DNA of 64,000 nt from Comamonadaceae bacterium OS-1. Lineage in GTDB: Bacteria; Pseudomonadota; Gammaproteobacteria; Burkholderiales; Burkholderiaceae_C. The notes beneath the pieces were generated by a model, which was not told the origin of the DNA, did not search any database, and worked only from the letters and a program-made list of their open reading frames with translations. Each line of letters begins with the position of its first letter. Position 1 is the stretch's first letter. Location of the stretch: positions 1,364,001 to 1,428,000 of the forward strand of contig AP026969.1 of assembly GCA_027923965.1 (NCBI GenBank), written 5' to 3'. The position numbers were made by a program, and so were the translations under genes. Shown piece by piece: positions 42,156 through 50,243 of the stretch.

Positions 42156-43581
42156 ATCTACTTCCGCGCCGCGCCTGGCTCTGGCCGCCGTCGCCCTGGC
42201 CAGCCTGGCGGCCTGCGCCAACTTCTCGGGCATCACCCCCCAGGCCCAGATGCAGACCACCCCCGTCGTTGGCGCATCCGACGTAGCCCTGGTCGATGCC
42301 GAGTGGTGGCACGGGTTCAATGACCCGCAGCTCGACCGTCTGGTCACCCAGGCCCTGGACGGCAGCCCCAGCTTGAAGCTGGCCCAGGCCCGCCTGCGCC
42401 GGGCCCAGGCCGCCACCGACGGCGCCCGTTCCGCCACGCTGCCCCAGGTGGGTGCCGAGGCGCAGGGCATGCGCCAGCTCTACACCGCCAAGGGCCTGTA
42501 CCCCGCGCCTTTGGCGGGTGAGATCTACAACAACGGCACGGTCCAGCTCACCGCCAGCTGGGAATTCGACTTTTTTGGCAAAAACCGCGCCGCTCTCGAT
42601 GCCGCCCTGGGCCAGGCCCAAGCCGCCCAGGCCGATGCCCAGGCGGCCCGCGTGCTGCTGGTCAGCCAGGTGGCGCGCAGCTACTTCCAGCTGCTGCGCC
42701 TGAACGGCCAGCTGGAGCTGGCCCACCGCACCCTGGCCCAGCGCAGCGAGCTGCTGTCGCTGGTGCGCGACCGCGTCAACGCCGGGCTGGACACCCGCCT
42801 GGAGCTGAACCAAAGCCAGGGCAGCCTGCCCGAGGCCCGCCAGCAGATCGAAGCCCTGAACGAACAAATCGCCCTGGCCCGCAACGGCCTGTCGGCCCTG
42901 GTAGGGCAGTCAAATGCGGCGGATGCGCTGGTCCTGCCTGCCTTGTCAGCTATCAAAACAGCAGCAAACGCGCAGGCCATCCCCGCCGACCTGCTGGGCC
43001 GCCGCGCCGACATCGCCGCCGCCCGCTGGCGCGTGGAAGCTGCCAGCGCCGATGCCCGCAGCGCCAAGGCCCAGTTCTACCCCAACGTCAGCCTGAACGG
43101 CTTTGCCGGCTTCTCCAGCATCGGCCTGGGCAATCTGCTGCATGCGGGCAGCGAGCAGTGGGGCATCGGCCCGGCCATCCACCTGCCGATCTTTGATGCG
43201 GGCCGTTTGCGTGCGGGTTTGAAGGCCAAGACGGCCGACCTGGATGCCGCGGTAGAGAGCTACAACGCCGCGCTGATCGAGGCGGTGCGCGACGTGGCCG
43301 ACCAGCTCAGCTCGCAGCAGTCCATCGCCCGCCAGCAAACCGAGCAGCGCGCCGCCCAGCAGGCCGCCGAAGCCGCCTACGAGATTGCGGTGCAACGCTA
43401 CAGCGCCGGGCTGGGCAACTACCTGAATGTGTTGAGCTCCGAGACCGCCGTGCTGGCCCAGCGCCGCCTGCAGGTCGATCTGGCCGCCCGCGCGCTCGAC
43501 ACCCAGGTGGCGCTGGTGCGTTCGCTGGGTGGCGGCTACAGCGCCTCTGCTACCGAAACCATAGCTTCTACTGCCCATTGA
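42145..43581 (+). CDS. Outer membrane efflux lipoprotein (NodT/OprM type)
   Basis: A 478 aa TolC-like outer membrane channel with a lipoprotein signal ending LASLAACAN, so the Cys at about residue 23 is probably acylated. Two repeats of the OEP domain follow, with DAEWWHGFNDPQLDRLV at the start and the coiled-coil helices rich in Ala/Gln. Start ATG 42145 has GGAG six bases upstream and overlaps marR by 11 bp. The last residues (ETIASTAH) and the stop codon come from a dispersed repeat. It forms a tripartite pump with the next two genes. Confidence 0.92.
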   Translation: MPFKSTSAPRLALAAVALASLAACANFSGITPQAQMQTTPVVGASDVALVDAEWWHGFNDPQLDRLVTQALDGSPSLKLAQARLRRAQAATDGARSATLPQVGAEAQGMRQLYTAKGLYPAPLAGEIYNNGTVQLTASWEFDFFGKNRAALDAALGQAQAAQADAQAARVLLVSQVARSYFQLLRLNGQLELAHRTLAQRSELLSLVRDRVNAGLDTRLELNQSQGSLPEARQQIEALNEQIALARNGLSALVGQSNAADALVLPALSAIKTAANAQAIPADLLGRRADIAAARWRVEAASADARSAKAQFYPNVSLNGFAGFSSIGLGNLLHAGSEQWGIGPAIHLPIFDAGRLRAGLKAKTADLDAAVESYNAALIEAVRDVADQLSSQQSIARQQTEQRAAQQAAEAAYEIAVQRYSAGLGNYLNVLSSETAVLAQRRLQVDLAARALDTQVALVRSLGGGYSASATETIASTAH

Positions 43582-43610
43582 ATAAGCGCTAGAGCCCGAT
43601 TTTTTATACA
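43556..43610 (+). repeat. Dispersed short repeat, copy 7, supplying the 3' end of the outer membrane factor gene
   Basis: Forward copy: ATAGCTTCTACTGCCCATTG, then AATAAGCGCTAGAGCCCGAT and TTTTTATAC. The TGA stop at 43579-43581 lies inside it. It occupies most of the gap before emrA. Confidence 0.75.
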
Positions 43611-43629
43611 TTTTTTCTAGGTGAACACC

Positions 43630-44970
43630 ATGTCTGATGCCACAACCAACGCCCCCGCCGCTGCCCCCACCGCGTCCACCGCTACCAACCCTCAGCGCAA
43701 AAAATCCCTGATCACCATCGCCGCCGTGGTGGTGCTGGCCGGGCTGGGCTGGATTGCCTACGATGCCGTCATTGCCAGCCACTATGAAGACACCGACAAC
43801 GCCTACGTGCAGGGCAACGTGATCCAGATCACCCCGCAGGTCAGCGGCACCGTGATGGCCATCCTGGCCGACGACACCGACTTCGTGAAGGCTGGCCAGC
43901 CCCTGGTCAAGCTCGACCCCGCCGACTCCAAGCTGGCCCTGGACCAGGCCGAGGCCAACCTGGCCCAGGCCGTGCGCCAGGTACGCACCCTGTACGCCAA
44001 CAACGGCACGCTGACCGCCCAGATCGCCCTGCGCACCGCAGATGTCACCCGCACCCAGACCGACATCGCCCGCGCCCAGGCTGAAGTGGCCCGTGCCCAG
44101 GATGATTTGCGCCGCCGCCAGGCCCTCACCGGCAACGGCGCAGTCTCCAAGGAAGAACTCAGCCACGCCCAGACCCAACTGGCCAACGCCCAAAGCGGCC
44201 TGTCCACCGTGCAGGCCAGCGTGGCCGCAGCCCAGGCCGGGGTAGCGGCGGCCAAAGAGCAGCTCACCAGCAACCAGGCCATGACCGACGGCACGAGCAT
44301 CGACCAGCACCCCAGCGTGCTGGCCGCTGCCGCCAAGGTCCGCGAGGCCTACCTGGCCAGCCAGCGTGCGGCCATCCTGGCCCCGGTGGACGGCTATGTG
44401 GCCAAGCGCACCGTGCAGCTCGGCCAGCGCATCGCGGCAGGCGCACCGTTGATGTCCATCATTCCGCTGAGCCAGGTGTGGGTGGATGCCAACTACAAGG
44501 AAGTGCAGTTGCGCAACATCCGCATCGGCCAAAGCGTCAAGCTGACTGCCGACCTGTACGGCAAAAAGATGGAATACACCGGCACCGTAGCCGGGCTGGG
44601 CGTGGGCACAGGCGCGGCCTTTGCGCTGCTGCCCGCGCAAAACGCCACCGGCAACTGGATCAAGGTGGTGCAGCGCGTGCCGGTGCGCATCGCCCTGGAC
44701 CCGGCGCAGCTGGTCAGCCACCCGCTGCGCGTGGGCCTGTCGATGAACGCCACGATCGACATCACCAAGCAAGACGGCCAGATGCTGGCCGAAGCGCCCC
44801 GCACCGCCGCCTTGCCCACCATGCAAGTGGGTGCCACGCCCGAGACCGGTGCCGATGCCGACGTGCAGCGCGTGATTGCCGCCAACCTGGGCAGCAAGGC
44901 CGTGGCGGTAGCCCATGCCCCGGTCAAGCTGGCGGGCACGCCTATTGCCTCTGCAGCACAGGTGCAATAA
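43630..44970 (+). CDS. emrA: EmrA/HlyD-type membrane fusion protein
   Basis: A 446 aa periplasmic adaptor. A cytoplasmic Ala/Pro-rich head is followed by one membrane span (SLITIAAVVVLAGLGWIAYDA, about residues 25-45), the lipoyl half-motif YEDTDNAYVQGNVIQITPQV, a long coiled coil rich in AQAEVARAQ-type heptads, and the second half AILAPVDGYVAKRTVQLGQR. Start ATG at 43630 has AGGTG well placed; a GTG at 43621 is less likely. It links the outer membrane factor to the EmrB permease. The substrate is unknown. Confidence 0.92.
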   Translation: MSDATTNAPAAAPTASTATNPQRKKSLITIAAVVVLAGLGWIAYDAVIASHYEDTDNAYVQGNVIQITPQVSGTVMAILADDTDFVKAGQPLVKLDPADSKLALDQAEANLAQAVRQVRTLYANNGTLTAQIALRTADVTRTQTDIARAQAEVARAQDDLRRRQALTGNGAVSKEELSHAQTQLANAQSGLSTVQASVAAAQAGVAAAKEQLTSNQAMTDGTSIDQHPSVLAAAAKVREAYLASQRAAILAPVDGYVAKRTVQLGQRIAAGAPLMSIIPLSQVWVDANYKEVQLRNIRIGQSVKLTADLYGKKMEYTGTVAGLGVGTGAAFALLPAQNATGNWIKVVQRVPVRIALDPAQLVSHPLRVGLSMNATIDITKQDGQMLAEAPRTAALPTMQVGATPETGADADVQRVIAANLGSKAVAVAHAPVKLAGTPIASAAQVQ

Positions 44971-44977
44971 GCCCGCC

Positions 44978-46543
44978 ATGGCGAACGCATTTACCTACAC
45001 GCCACCGCCTCCGCTGGAGGGCTCGGCCCGCATGTGGGGCACCATTGCCTTGTCCACCGCCACGTTCATGAACGTGCTGGACTCGTCGATTGCCAACGTG
45101 TCCCTGTCGGCCATCGCCGGGGATCTGGGCGTGAGCCCCAACCAGGGCACCTGGGTGATTACCAGCTTTGCCGTGGCCAACGCCATCTCGGTGCCGCTTA
45201 CCGGCTGGCTGTCGCAGCGCTTTGGCCAGGTTCGGCTGTTCACCATCAGCATCTTGCTGTTTGTGCTGGCCTCGTGGATGTGCGGGCTGGCACCCAACAT
45301 GGGCACGCTGATCGCCTTTCGCATCCTGCAGGGCTTTGTGGCCGGGCCGATGATTCCGCTGTCGCAGGCGCTGCTGCTCTCCAGCTACCCCAAGGCGCTG
45401 GCGGGCACGGCCATGGCCATGTGGGCCATGACCACGCTGATTGCGCCGGTGGTGGGGCCGCTGCTGGGCGGCTGGATCACCGACAACATCTCCTGGCCGT
45501 GGATTTTCTACATCAACATCCCGGTGGGCTTTCTGGCCGCTGCCGCCACCTGGAACCTGTACCGCAAACGCGAAACCCCGACCAAGCAACTGCCGATCGA
45601 CAGCGTGGGCCTGGCCCTGCTGGTGGTGTGGGTGGGGGCGCTGCAGATCATGCTGGACAAAGGCAAGGAGCTGGACTGGTTCAACTCCACCGAGGTGCAG
45701 ATTCTGGCCGCGGTGGCGCTGGTGGGCTTCATGTTCTTCGTGGCCTGGGAGCTGACCGATAAGCACCCGGTGACCGATCTGCGCCTGTTCGCCCGGCGCA
45801 ACTTCTGGGCGGGCACGCTGGCCACCTCGGTGGGCTACGGATTGTTCTTTGGCAACGTGGTGCTGTTGCCGCTGTGGTTGCAGCAGTACATGGGCTACAC
45901 CGCCACGCAGGCCGGTTTTGTGCTGGCCCCGGTGGGGCTGCTGGCCATCATCCTGTCACCCATCGTGGGCAAGAACATCGCCAAGTTCGATCCGCGCCTG
46001 TTTGCCACCATGGCCTTCATCGTGTTCGGCATCGTGCTGTGGATGCGCTCGCGCTTCAACGTGCAGGCCGACGAGGCCACGCTGATGGTGCCCACCATCG
46101 TCCAGGGCATTGCCATGGCGTGTTTCTTCATCCCGCTGAGCATCCTGACGCTGTCCGGCCTCACGCCAGACCGCATTCCGGCCGCTTCGGGCCTGACCAA
46201 CTTCGTGCGGATTACCGCCGGTGCCATGGGCACGTCCATCGTCACCACGGTGTGGGAAAGCCGCACTGCCTTGCACCATGCGCAGTTGACCGAGTACATC
46301 AACGTGGGGCGGCAAACCGCCACCGGCGCGTTGAACGGCCTGGCCAGCGCGGGCATGGAGCCGCAGCAGGCACTGGAAACCGTGAACCGCCTGATCGGCC
46401 AGCAAGCGGCGACTTTGGCGGCCAACGACGTGTTCTTTGCCTCGTCCATCATGTTCCTGCTACTGATCCCGCTGGTGTGGATCACCCAGCGCCCGGCAGC
46501 CATGGGCAAGGCTGCGGCGGAGGCTGCGGCCGGGGCGCACTGA
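44978..46543 (+). CDS. emrB: EmrB-type multidrug permease, DHA2 family (14 TM)
   Basis: A 521 aa major facilitator superfamily proton antiporter. The motif LDSSIANVSLSAIAGDLGVSP with TWVITSFAVANAIS in TM1-2 is the DHA2 signature, and motif C is near GPLLGGWITDNISWPWIFYIN. Fourteen spans are expected. The ATG at 44978 begins MANAFTYTPPPPLEG; it starts 7 bp after emrA. Final gene of the marR-outer membrane factor-emrA-emrB operon, extruding hydrophobic drugs or phenolics by inference. Confidence 0.93.
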   Translation: MANAFTYTPPPPLEGSARMWGTIALSTATFMNVLDSSIANVSLSAIAGDLGVSPNQGTWVITSFAVANAISVPLTGWLSQRFGQVRLFTISILLFVLASWMCGLAPNMGTLIAFRILQGFVAGPMIPLSQALLLSSYPKALAGTAMAMWAMTTLIAPVVGPLLGGWITDNISWPWIFYINIPVGFLAAAATWNLYRKRETPTKQLPIDSVGLALLVVWVGALQIMLDKGKELDWFNSTEVQILAAVALVGFMFFVAWELTDKHPVTDLRLFARRNFWAGTLATSVGYGLFFGNVVLLPLWLQQYMGYTATQAGFVLAPVGLLAIILSPIVGKNIAKFDPRLFATMAFIVFGIVLWMRSRFNVQADEATLMVPTIVQGIAMACFFIPLSILTLSGLTPDRIPAASGLTNFVRITAGAMGTSIVTTVWESRTALHHAQLTEYINVGRQTATGALNGLASAGMEPQQALETVNRLIGQQAATLAANDVFFASSIMFLLLIPLVWITQRPAAMGKAAAEAAAGAH

Positions 46544-46551
46544 TCCGTGGT

Positions 46552-46557
46552 TAAAAT
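46552..46557 (+). promoter_or_regulatory. Candidate -10 element for the thrS leader transcript
   Basis: TAAAAT preceded by GTGGT lies about 45 bp before the leader peptide. No convincing -35 is seen; the emrB stop is only 8 bp upstream, so the hexamer lies just behind the previous operon. Confidence 0.35.
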
Positions 46558-46602
46558 CAGGGCCCGATTCCTTTTACAAGAGCTAGAAAGGCACTCCAGG
46601 TT

Positions 46603-46653
46603 ATGACACCGCGAACTACAACCTCTTTGGTTTCAAGCACTATCAGGTCGTAG
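46603..46653 (+). CDS. thrS leader peptide (Thr-rich, 16 aa)
   Basis: A short frame ATG to TAG encoding MTPRTTTSLVSSTIRS, with five Thr codons of sixteen, three of them consecutive (ACT ACA ACC at 46615-46623). A purine-rich AAAGG lies at 46587-46591. The peptide sits between a candidate promoter and an intrinsic terminator ahead of thrS, the arrangement of amino-acid-responsive attenuators. Thr enrichment, position and the RNA folding in the next entry are direct sequence observations; regulation by charged tRNA-Thr is inference. I do not recognise a named family for this leader. Confidence 0.75.
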   Translation: MTPRTTTSLVSSTIRS

Positions 46654-46720
46654 TCCGCGCACCTTGAGTGCATCCAGCTTTTTATTGTGAGCAAGCGCGG
46701 TCTGTGTACCGCGCTTTTTG
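46610..46720 (+). promoter_or_regulatory. Ribosome-mediated transcription attenuator of thrS
   Basis: Three mutually exclusive structures can be drawn. Hairpin 1:2 pairs 46610-46624 with 46645-46659, 13 of 15 positions, and its left arm covers the consecutive Thr codons. Antiterminator 2:3 pairs CCGCGC (46655-46660) with GCGCGG (46695-46700). Terminator 3:4 pairs AGCGCGGT (46694-46701) with ACCGCGCT (46708-46715), followed by TTTT. A ribosome stalled at Thr codons would cover arm 1, free arm 2 and prevent termination. A ribosome that reaches the stop at 46651 would cover arm 2 and allow termination. Confidence 0.78.
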
Positions 46721-46724
46721 CTTT
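46694..46724 (+). terminator. Attenuator terminator upstream of thrS
   Basis: AGCGCGGT (46694-46701), loop CTGTGT, ACCGCGCT (46708-46715), then TTTTGCTTTC. A strong GC stem with a T-rich tail ends 33-40 bp before the thrS ATG. Confidence 0.8.
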
Positions 46725-46757
46725 CTGCAGTTCCGGCAATTAAAGAATTCCCACACC

Positions 46758-48665
46758 ATGATCCACATCACGCTTCCCGATGGTTCCGTCCGCGAATTTC
46801 CTGGCCCGGTGACGGTGGCCGAAGTGGCCGCCTCGATTGGCACCGGCCTGTCCAAGGCCGCGCTGGCCGGCAAGATCAACGGCAAGGTCGTCGATACCAG
46901 CTACCAGATCACGGTGGATAGCCCGCTGGCCATCATCACCGCCAAGGATGCGGACGGCCTGGACGTGATCCGCCACTCCACCGCCCACTTGCTGGCCTAC
47001 GCCGTCAAGGACCTGTTCCCCGACGCGCAGGTCACCATCGGCCCGGTCATCGAAAACGGCTTCTTCTACGACTTCTCGTATAAGCGGCCGTTCACGCCCG
47101 ACGATCTGGTCGCCATCGAGAAGAAGATGACCGCCCTGGCCGCCAAGGACGAGCCCGTGACCCGCCGCGTACTGCCACGCGACGAGGCCGTGGCCTATTT
47201 CAAAAGCCTGGGCGAGCACTACAAGGCCGAGATCATTGCCAGCATTCCGGCCGACCAGGATGTGTCGCTGTACCGCGAAGGCGCATTCGAAGATCTGTGC
47301 CGCGGCCCCCACGTGCCCAGCACCGGCAAGCTCAAGTTCTTCAAGCTGATGAAGCTGGCCGGTGCCTACTGGCGCGGCGACCACAACAACGAAATGCTGC
47401 AACGCGTCTACGGCACGGCCTGGGCCAGCAAAGACGATCTGCAAAACTACCTGACGCAGCTGGAAGAAGCCGAGAAGCGCGACCACCGCAAGCTGGGCCG
47501 CGAGCTCGACCTGTTCCACATCGACGACCATGCCCCCGGCTTGGTGTTCTGGCACCCCAAGGGCTGGACCGTCTGGCAGGGCGTGGAGCAGTACATGCGT
47601 AAGGTGTACCAGGACAACGGCTACCAGGAAGTCAAAGGCCCGCAGGTCATCGACAAGACCCTGTGGGAAAAAACCGGCCACTGGGACAAGTACCGCGAAA
47701 ACATGTTCACCACGGAATCGGAAAAGCGCGAATACGCCCTGAAACCGATGAACTGCCCTGGCCACATCCTGATCTTCAAGCAGGGCATCAAGAGTTACCG
47801 CGATCTGCCGTTGCGCTACGGCGAATTCGGCCAGTGCCACCGCAACGAGCCTTCGGGCGGCCTGCACGGCATCATGCGCGTGCGCGGCTTCACGCAGGAC
47901 GACGGGCATATCTTCTGCACCGAAGACCAGATCCTGCAAGAGTGCGTGAACTACACCGCGCTGCTGCAAAAGGTCTATGCCGACTTCGGCTTCAGCAACA
48001 TCATCTACAAGGTGGCCACGCGCCCTGAAAAGCGCATCGGCTCGGACGAGAGCTGGGACAAGGCCGAGCACGCCTTGATGGAATGCCTGCGCGCCTCCGG
48101 GGTCGAGTTTGAAATTTCCCCCGGCGACGGTGCCTTCTACGGCCCCAAGATCGAATACACCCTGAAAGACGCGATTGGCCGCCAGTGGCAGTGCGGCACC
48201 ATGCAGGTCGATTTTTCTATGCCCGAGCGCCTGGATGCCGAGTTTGTGGGAGAGGACGGTGCCCGGCATCGCCCGGTGATGCTGCACCGCGCCATCCTCG
48301 GCAGCCTGGAGCGTTTCATCGGCATTTTGATCGAGCAACATGCCGGCGCGCTGCCCACCTGGCTGGCTCCGGCGCAGGTGTCCATCTTGAATATTTCCGA
48401 GTCGCAAGACGATTACTGTCGTGAAATTGCCAAAACGCTGCAGGATCAAGGGCTTAGGGTTCAGCTGGATTTACGCAACGAAAAAATTACGCGTAAAATA
48501 CGCGAGCATTCGATGCAAAAGCTTCCCTACATCCTTGTCGTAGGCGACAAGGAAAAAGAAGCTGGGTCCGTCGCAGTGCGCGCCCGGGGCAATATTGACC
48601 TCGGTGTGATGTCGCTACAGGACTTCCAGTCCAAGATTGCCAGCGACATCGCTCTAAAACTGTAG
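46758..48665 (+). CDS. thrS: Threonyl-tRNA synthetase
   Basis: A 635 aa class II synthetase that charges tRNA-Thr. Domains in order: TGS (about 1-61, starting [20 protein letters not shown]), editing domain (about 62-240, with [11 protein letters not shown] and the zinc-type SxxxC region), catalytic domain with NCPGHILIF, motif 2 [15 protein letters not shown] and motif 3 near [13 protein letters not shown], then the anticodon-binding domain (about 535-635). Start ATG 46758 with a weak AAAGAA site. First gene of the thrS-infC-rpmI-rplT-pheST-ihfA-merR cluster. It is preceded by a Thr-codon attenuator. Confidence 0.98.
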   Translation: MIHITLPDGSVREFPGPVTVAEVAASIGTGLSKAALAGKINGKVVDTSYQITVDSPLAIITAKDADGLDVIRHSTAHLLAYAVKDLFPDAQVTIGPVIENGFFYDFSYKRPFTPDDLVAIEKKMTALAAKDEPVTRRVLPRDEAVAYFKSLGEHYKAEIIASIPADQDVSLYREGAFEDLCRGPHVPSTGKLKFFKLMKLAGAYWRGDHNNEMLQRVYGTAWASKDDLQNYLTQLEEAEKRDHRKLGRELDLFHIDDHAPGLVFWHPKGWTVWQGVEQYMRKVYQDNGYQEVKGPQVIDKTLWEKTGHWDKYRENMFTTESEKREYALKPMNCPGHILIFKQGIKSYRDLPLRYGEFGQCHRNEPSGGLHGIMRVRGFTQDDGHIFCTEDQILQECVNYTALLQKVYADFGFSNIIYKVATRPEKRIGSDESWDKAEHALMECLRASGVEFEISPGDGAFYGPKIEYTLKDAIGRQWQCGTMQVDFSMPERLDAEFVGEDGARHRPVMLHRAILGSLERFIGILIEQHAGALPTWLAPAQVSILNISESQDDYCREIAKTLQDQGLRVQLDLRNEKITRKIREHSMQKLPYILVVGDKEKEAGSVAVRARGNIDLGVMSLQDFQSKIASDIALKL

Positions 48666-48680
48666 TTTTTAATTAAACCT

Positions 48681-48730
48681 AGGCTTTAGCGCACGCCCTG
48701 TCTGCGGTAGTTGCTATTGTTACTATAGCA
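48681..48730 (-). repeat. Dispersed short repeat, copy 8 (thrS-infC spacer)
   Basis: Reverse copy reading AGGCTTTAGCGC, then TGCGGTAGTTGCTATTG and TTACTATAGCA. The right end forms a TGCTAT/ATAGCA hairpin about 25 bp before the infC start codon. Confidence 0.6.
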
Positions 48731-48754
48731 TTCTGATTTTTAAGGATTTGAGCC

Positions 48755-49357
48755 ATCGCTACTGAATTTCGTGACCGCCGTCACCGCGAAGAACGCAAAC
48801 ACCGTCTGAACCGTGAAATCATGGCACCGGAAGTTCGTCTTTCCGGCCCAGAGAATGAGCCCTTAGGCATCGTCAGCCTGATGGAAGCTTTGCGTTTGGC
48901 CGGTGAATACGATGTGGATCTGGTTGAAATTGTTGCCACGGCGAACCCGCCGGTCTGTCGTTTGATGGACTATGGCAAGTTCAAATACCAGGAACAAAAG
49001 AAAGCGGCCGACGCGAAGTCCAAGCAAACGGTGATCGAGATCAAGGAAATCAAATTCCGTCCCGGTACCGACGATGGCGACTACAACATCAAGATGCGCA
49101 ATATCAAGCGTTTCCTGGCCGACGGCGACAAGTGCAAGATCACTTTGCGTTTTCGGGGGCGAGAAATCACCCACCAGGAAATCGGTATGGCCTTGCTGCA
49201 ACGCATCCGCAACGACTTGCAAGACCTGATCATCGTGGAGCAGTTTCCCAAGCTGGAAGGCCGCCAGATGATCATGATGATCGCGCCCGGCAAGAAAAAG
49301 CCCGCGTCCAGCAAGCCCGCAGCAGAAGCTGCACCAGCGCCCGCAACGGCATCGTAA
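48755..49357 (+). CDS. infC: Translation initiation factor IF-3, with an ATC start codon
   Basis: A 200 aa factor that binds the 30S subunit and enforces start-codon fidelity. The start must be the ATC at 48755: an in-frame TGA lies six bases upstream, AAGGA is well placed at 48742-48746, and the next ATG (48777+44, i.e. 48821) would remove the conserved start region [14 protein letters not shown]. Use of a non-canonical start is the known basis of IF-3 autoregulation (AUU in E. coli). Core motifs include [14 protein letters not shown] and [14 protein letters not shown]. The C-terminal tail is Lys/Ala/Pro-rich. Confidence 0.96.
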   Translation: MATEFRDRRHREERKHRLNREIMAPEVRLSGPENEPLGIVSLMEALRLAGEYDVDLVEIVATANPPVCRLMDYGKFKYQEQKKAADAKSKQTVIEIKEIKFRPGTDDGDYNIKMRNIKRFLADGDKCKITLRFRGREITHQEIGMALLQRIRNDLQDLIIVEQFPKLEGRQMIMMIAPGKKKPASSKPAAEAAPAPATAS

Positions 49358-49367
49358 GAATTTCAGT

Positions 49368-49485
49368 CCGCAGGCCTTGGCTTGCGGGTTGTAAAGGCAG
49401 AGAAACGCAAATTTTTCTGCCTGCAGTGGAGAGTGAAAACTCTTCGCTCACAAGTGGCAAGTGAGAACTCGCCACTACAAGTGGC
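49368..49485 (+). promoter_or_regulatory. Structured infC-rpmI spacer, candidate ribosomal-protein (L20/L35) leader
   Basis: The 193 bp spacer is full of stems: CCGCA/TGCGG (49368-49387), GGCAGAGAAA/TTTTTCTGCC (49396-49421), and a switch-like element. In the last, GCCACT (49471-49476) can pair either with AGTGGC upstream (49453-49458) or with AGTGGC downstream (49480-49485). ACAAGTGGC is directly repeated at 49450 and 49477. In E. coli L20 represses rpmI-rplT through this region. Regulation here is inference. Confidence 0.45.
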
Positions 49486-49550
49486 TCGGGGCCAACAAGT
49501 CTGGGATCGGTTTCCAGCGCCTCACGAGCACAATGAACAGGAGCATTGAC

Positions 49551-49754
49551 ATGCCCAAAATGAAGACCAAGAGCGCGGCGAAAAAACGCTTTCGCGTTCG
49601 TCCAGGTGGTACCGTTAAACGCGGCCACGCCTTCAAACGTCACATCTTGACCAAGAAGACCACCAAAAATAAACGCCAGTTGCGCGGTACGACTGCAGTC
49701 CATGAGACCAATATGGGTCACATGGCGCAGATGCTGCCCGGCCGTGGTATTTAA
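49551..49754 (+). CDS. rpmI: 50S ribosomal protein L35
   Basis: A 67 aa basic protein of the large subunit: [20 protein letters not shown] at the start, then [20 protein letters not shown], typical throughout. Start ATG 49551 with AGGAG at 49540-49544. It lies 26 bp before rplT; together they follow infC after a structured 193 bp leader. Confidence 0.97.
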   Translation: MPKMKTKSAAKKRFRVRPGGTVKRGHAFKRHILTKKTTKNKRQLRGTTAVHETNMGHMAQMLPGRGI

Positions 49755-49780
49755 TTTAACGACGAACAAGGAGTAAATAC

Positions 49781-50140
49781 ATGCCTCGCGTCAAACGTGG
49801 TGTAACGGCTCGCGCCCGCCACAAAAAAGTTCTCGCCCTTGCAAAAGGTTTTCGCGGTCGCCGCGGTAATGTTTACCGCGTCGCCAAAGAAGCGGTAATG
49901 AAGGCTGGGCAATATGCCTACCGTGACCGTCGGACCCGCAAGCGGGTATTCCGCCAGCTGTGGATTGCCCGTATCAACGCCGCTGCGCGTGAATGCGGTC
50001 TGACCTACAGCCAGTTCGCCAATGGCCTGAAGAAGGCAGCCATCGAGATCGACCGCAAAGTGCTGTCCGATATCGCTGTGCACGACAAGGCGGCTTTTGC
50101 CAGCATCGTGGAGCAAGTCAAGGCCCGTCTGGCTGCTTGA
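49781..50140 (+). CDS. rplT: 50S ribosomal protein L20
   Basis: A 119 aa 23S rRNA-binding assembly protein, with [21 protein letters not shown] at the start and [20 protein letters not shown] in the globular part. Complete and typical. AAGGAG precedes the ATG. In other bacteria L20 is the autogenous repressor of this cluster. Confidence 0.98.
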   Translation: MPRVKRGVTARARHKKVLALAKGFRGRRGNVYRVAKEAVMKAGQYAYRDRRTRKRVFRQLWIARINAAARECGLTYSQFANGLKKAAIEIDRKVLSDIAVHDKAAFASIVEQVKARLAA

Positions 50141-50153
50141 TTCCCCACGCTAG

Positions 50154-50203
50154 TTTGCTATTCTATGAGTAGCATTCTGTGCAAGTAAACCAAGGGCTAG
50201 AGC
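50154..50203 (+). repeat. Dispersed short repeat, copy 9 (rplT-pheS spacer)
   Basis: Forward copy: TTTGCTATTCTATGAGTAGC, then ATTCTGTGCAAGTAAACC and AAGGGCTAGAG. Its right end forms the left arm of the hairpin before pheS. Confidence 0.65.
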
Positions 50204-50230
50204 TTGAAAGAGCGCTAGCCCTTTGTCATT
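50192..50230 (+). terminator. Hairpin between rplT and pheS, possible attenuator or partial terminator
   Basis: AAGGGCTAG (50192-50200) pairs with CTAGCCCTT (50215-50223) with an inner GCT/AGC helix, then TTGTCATTT. The U-run is poor, so it may only partly reduce readthrough into pheST. Confidence 0.45.
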
Positions 50231-50243
50231 TCCAAGAGATCTT

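Noticed and set aside
42947..42975. Dispersed repeat copy inside the outer membrane factor gene
   Set aside because: GCTATCAAAACAGCAGC resembles the left half only; left as a possible fragment, not listed as a copy.
42946..44979. 677-codon minus-strand frame opposite emrA
   Set aside because: Gly/His-rich shadow without recognisable domains; the plus-strand genes are unambiguous.
50165..50188. Phe leader peptide for pheST attenuation
   Set aside because: The small frame ATG to TAA between rplT and pheS reads MSSILCK and contains no Phe codon, and it lies inside a dispersed repeat copy; no support for a Phe attenuator.
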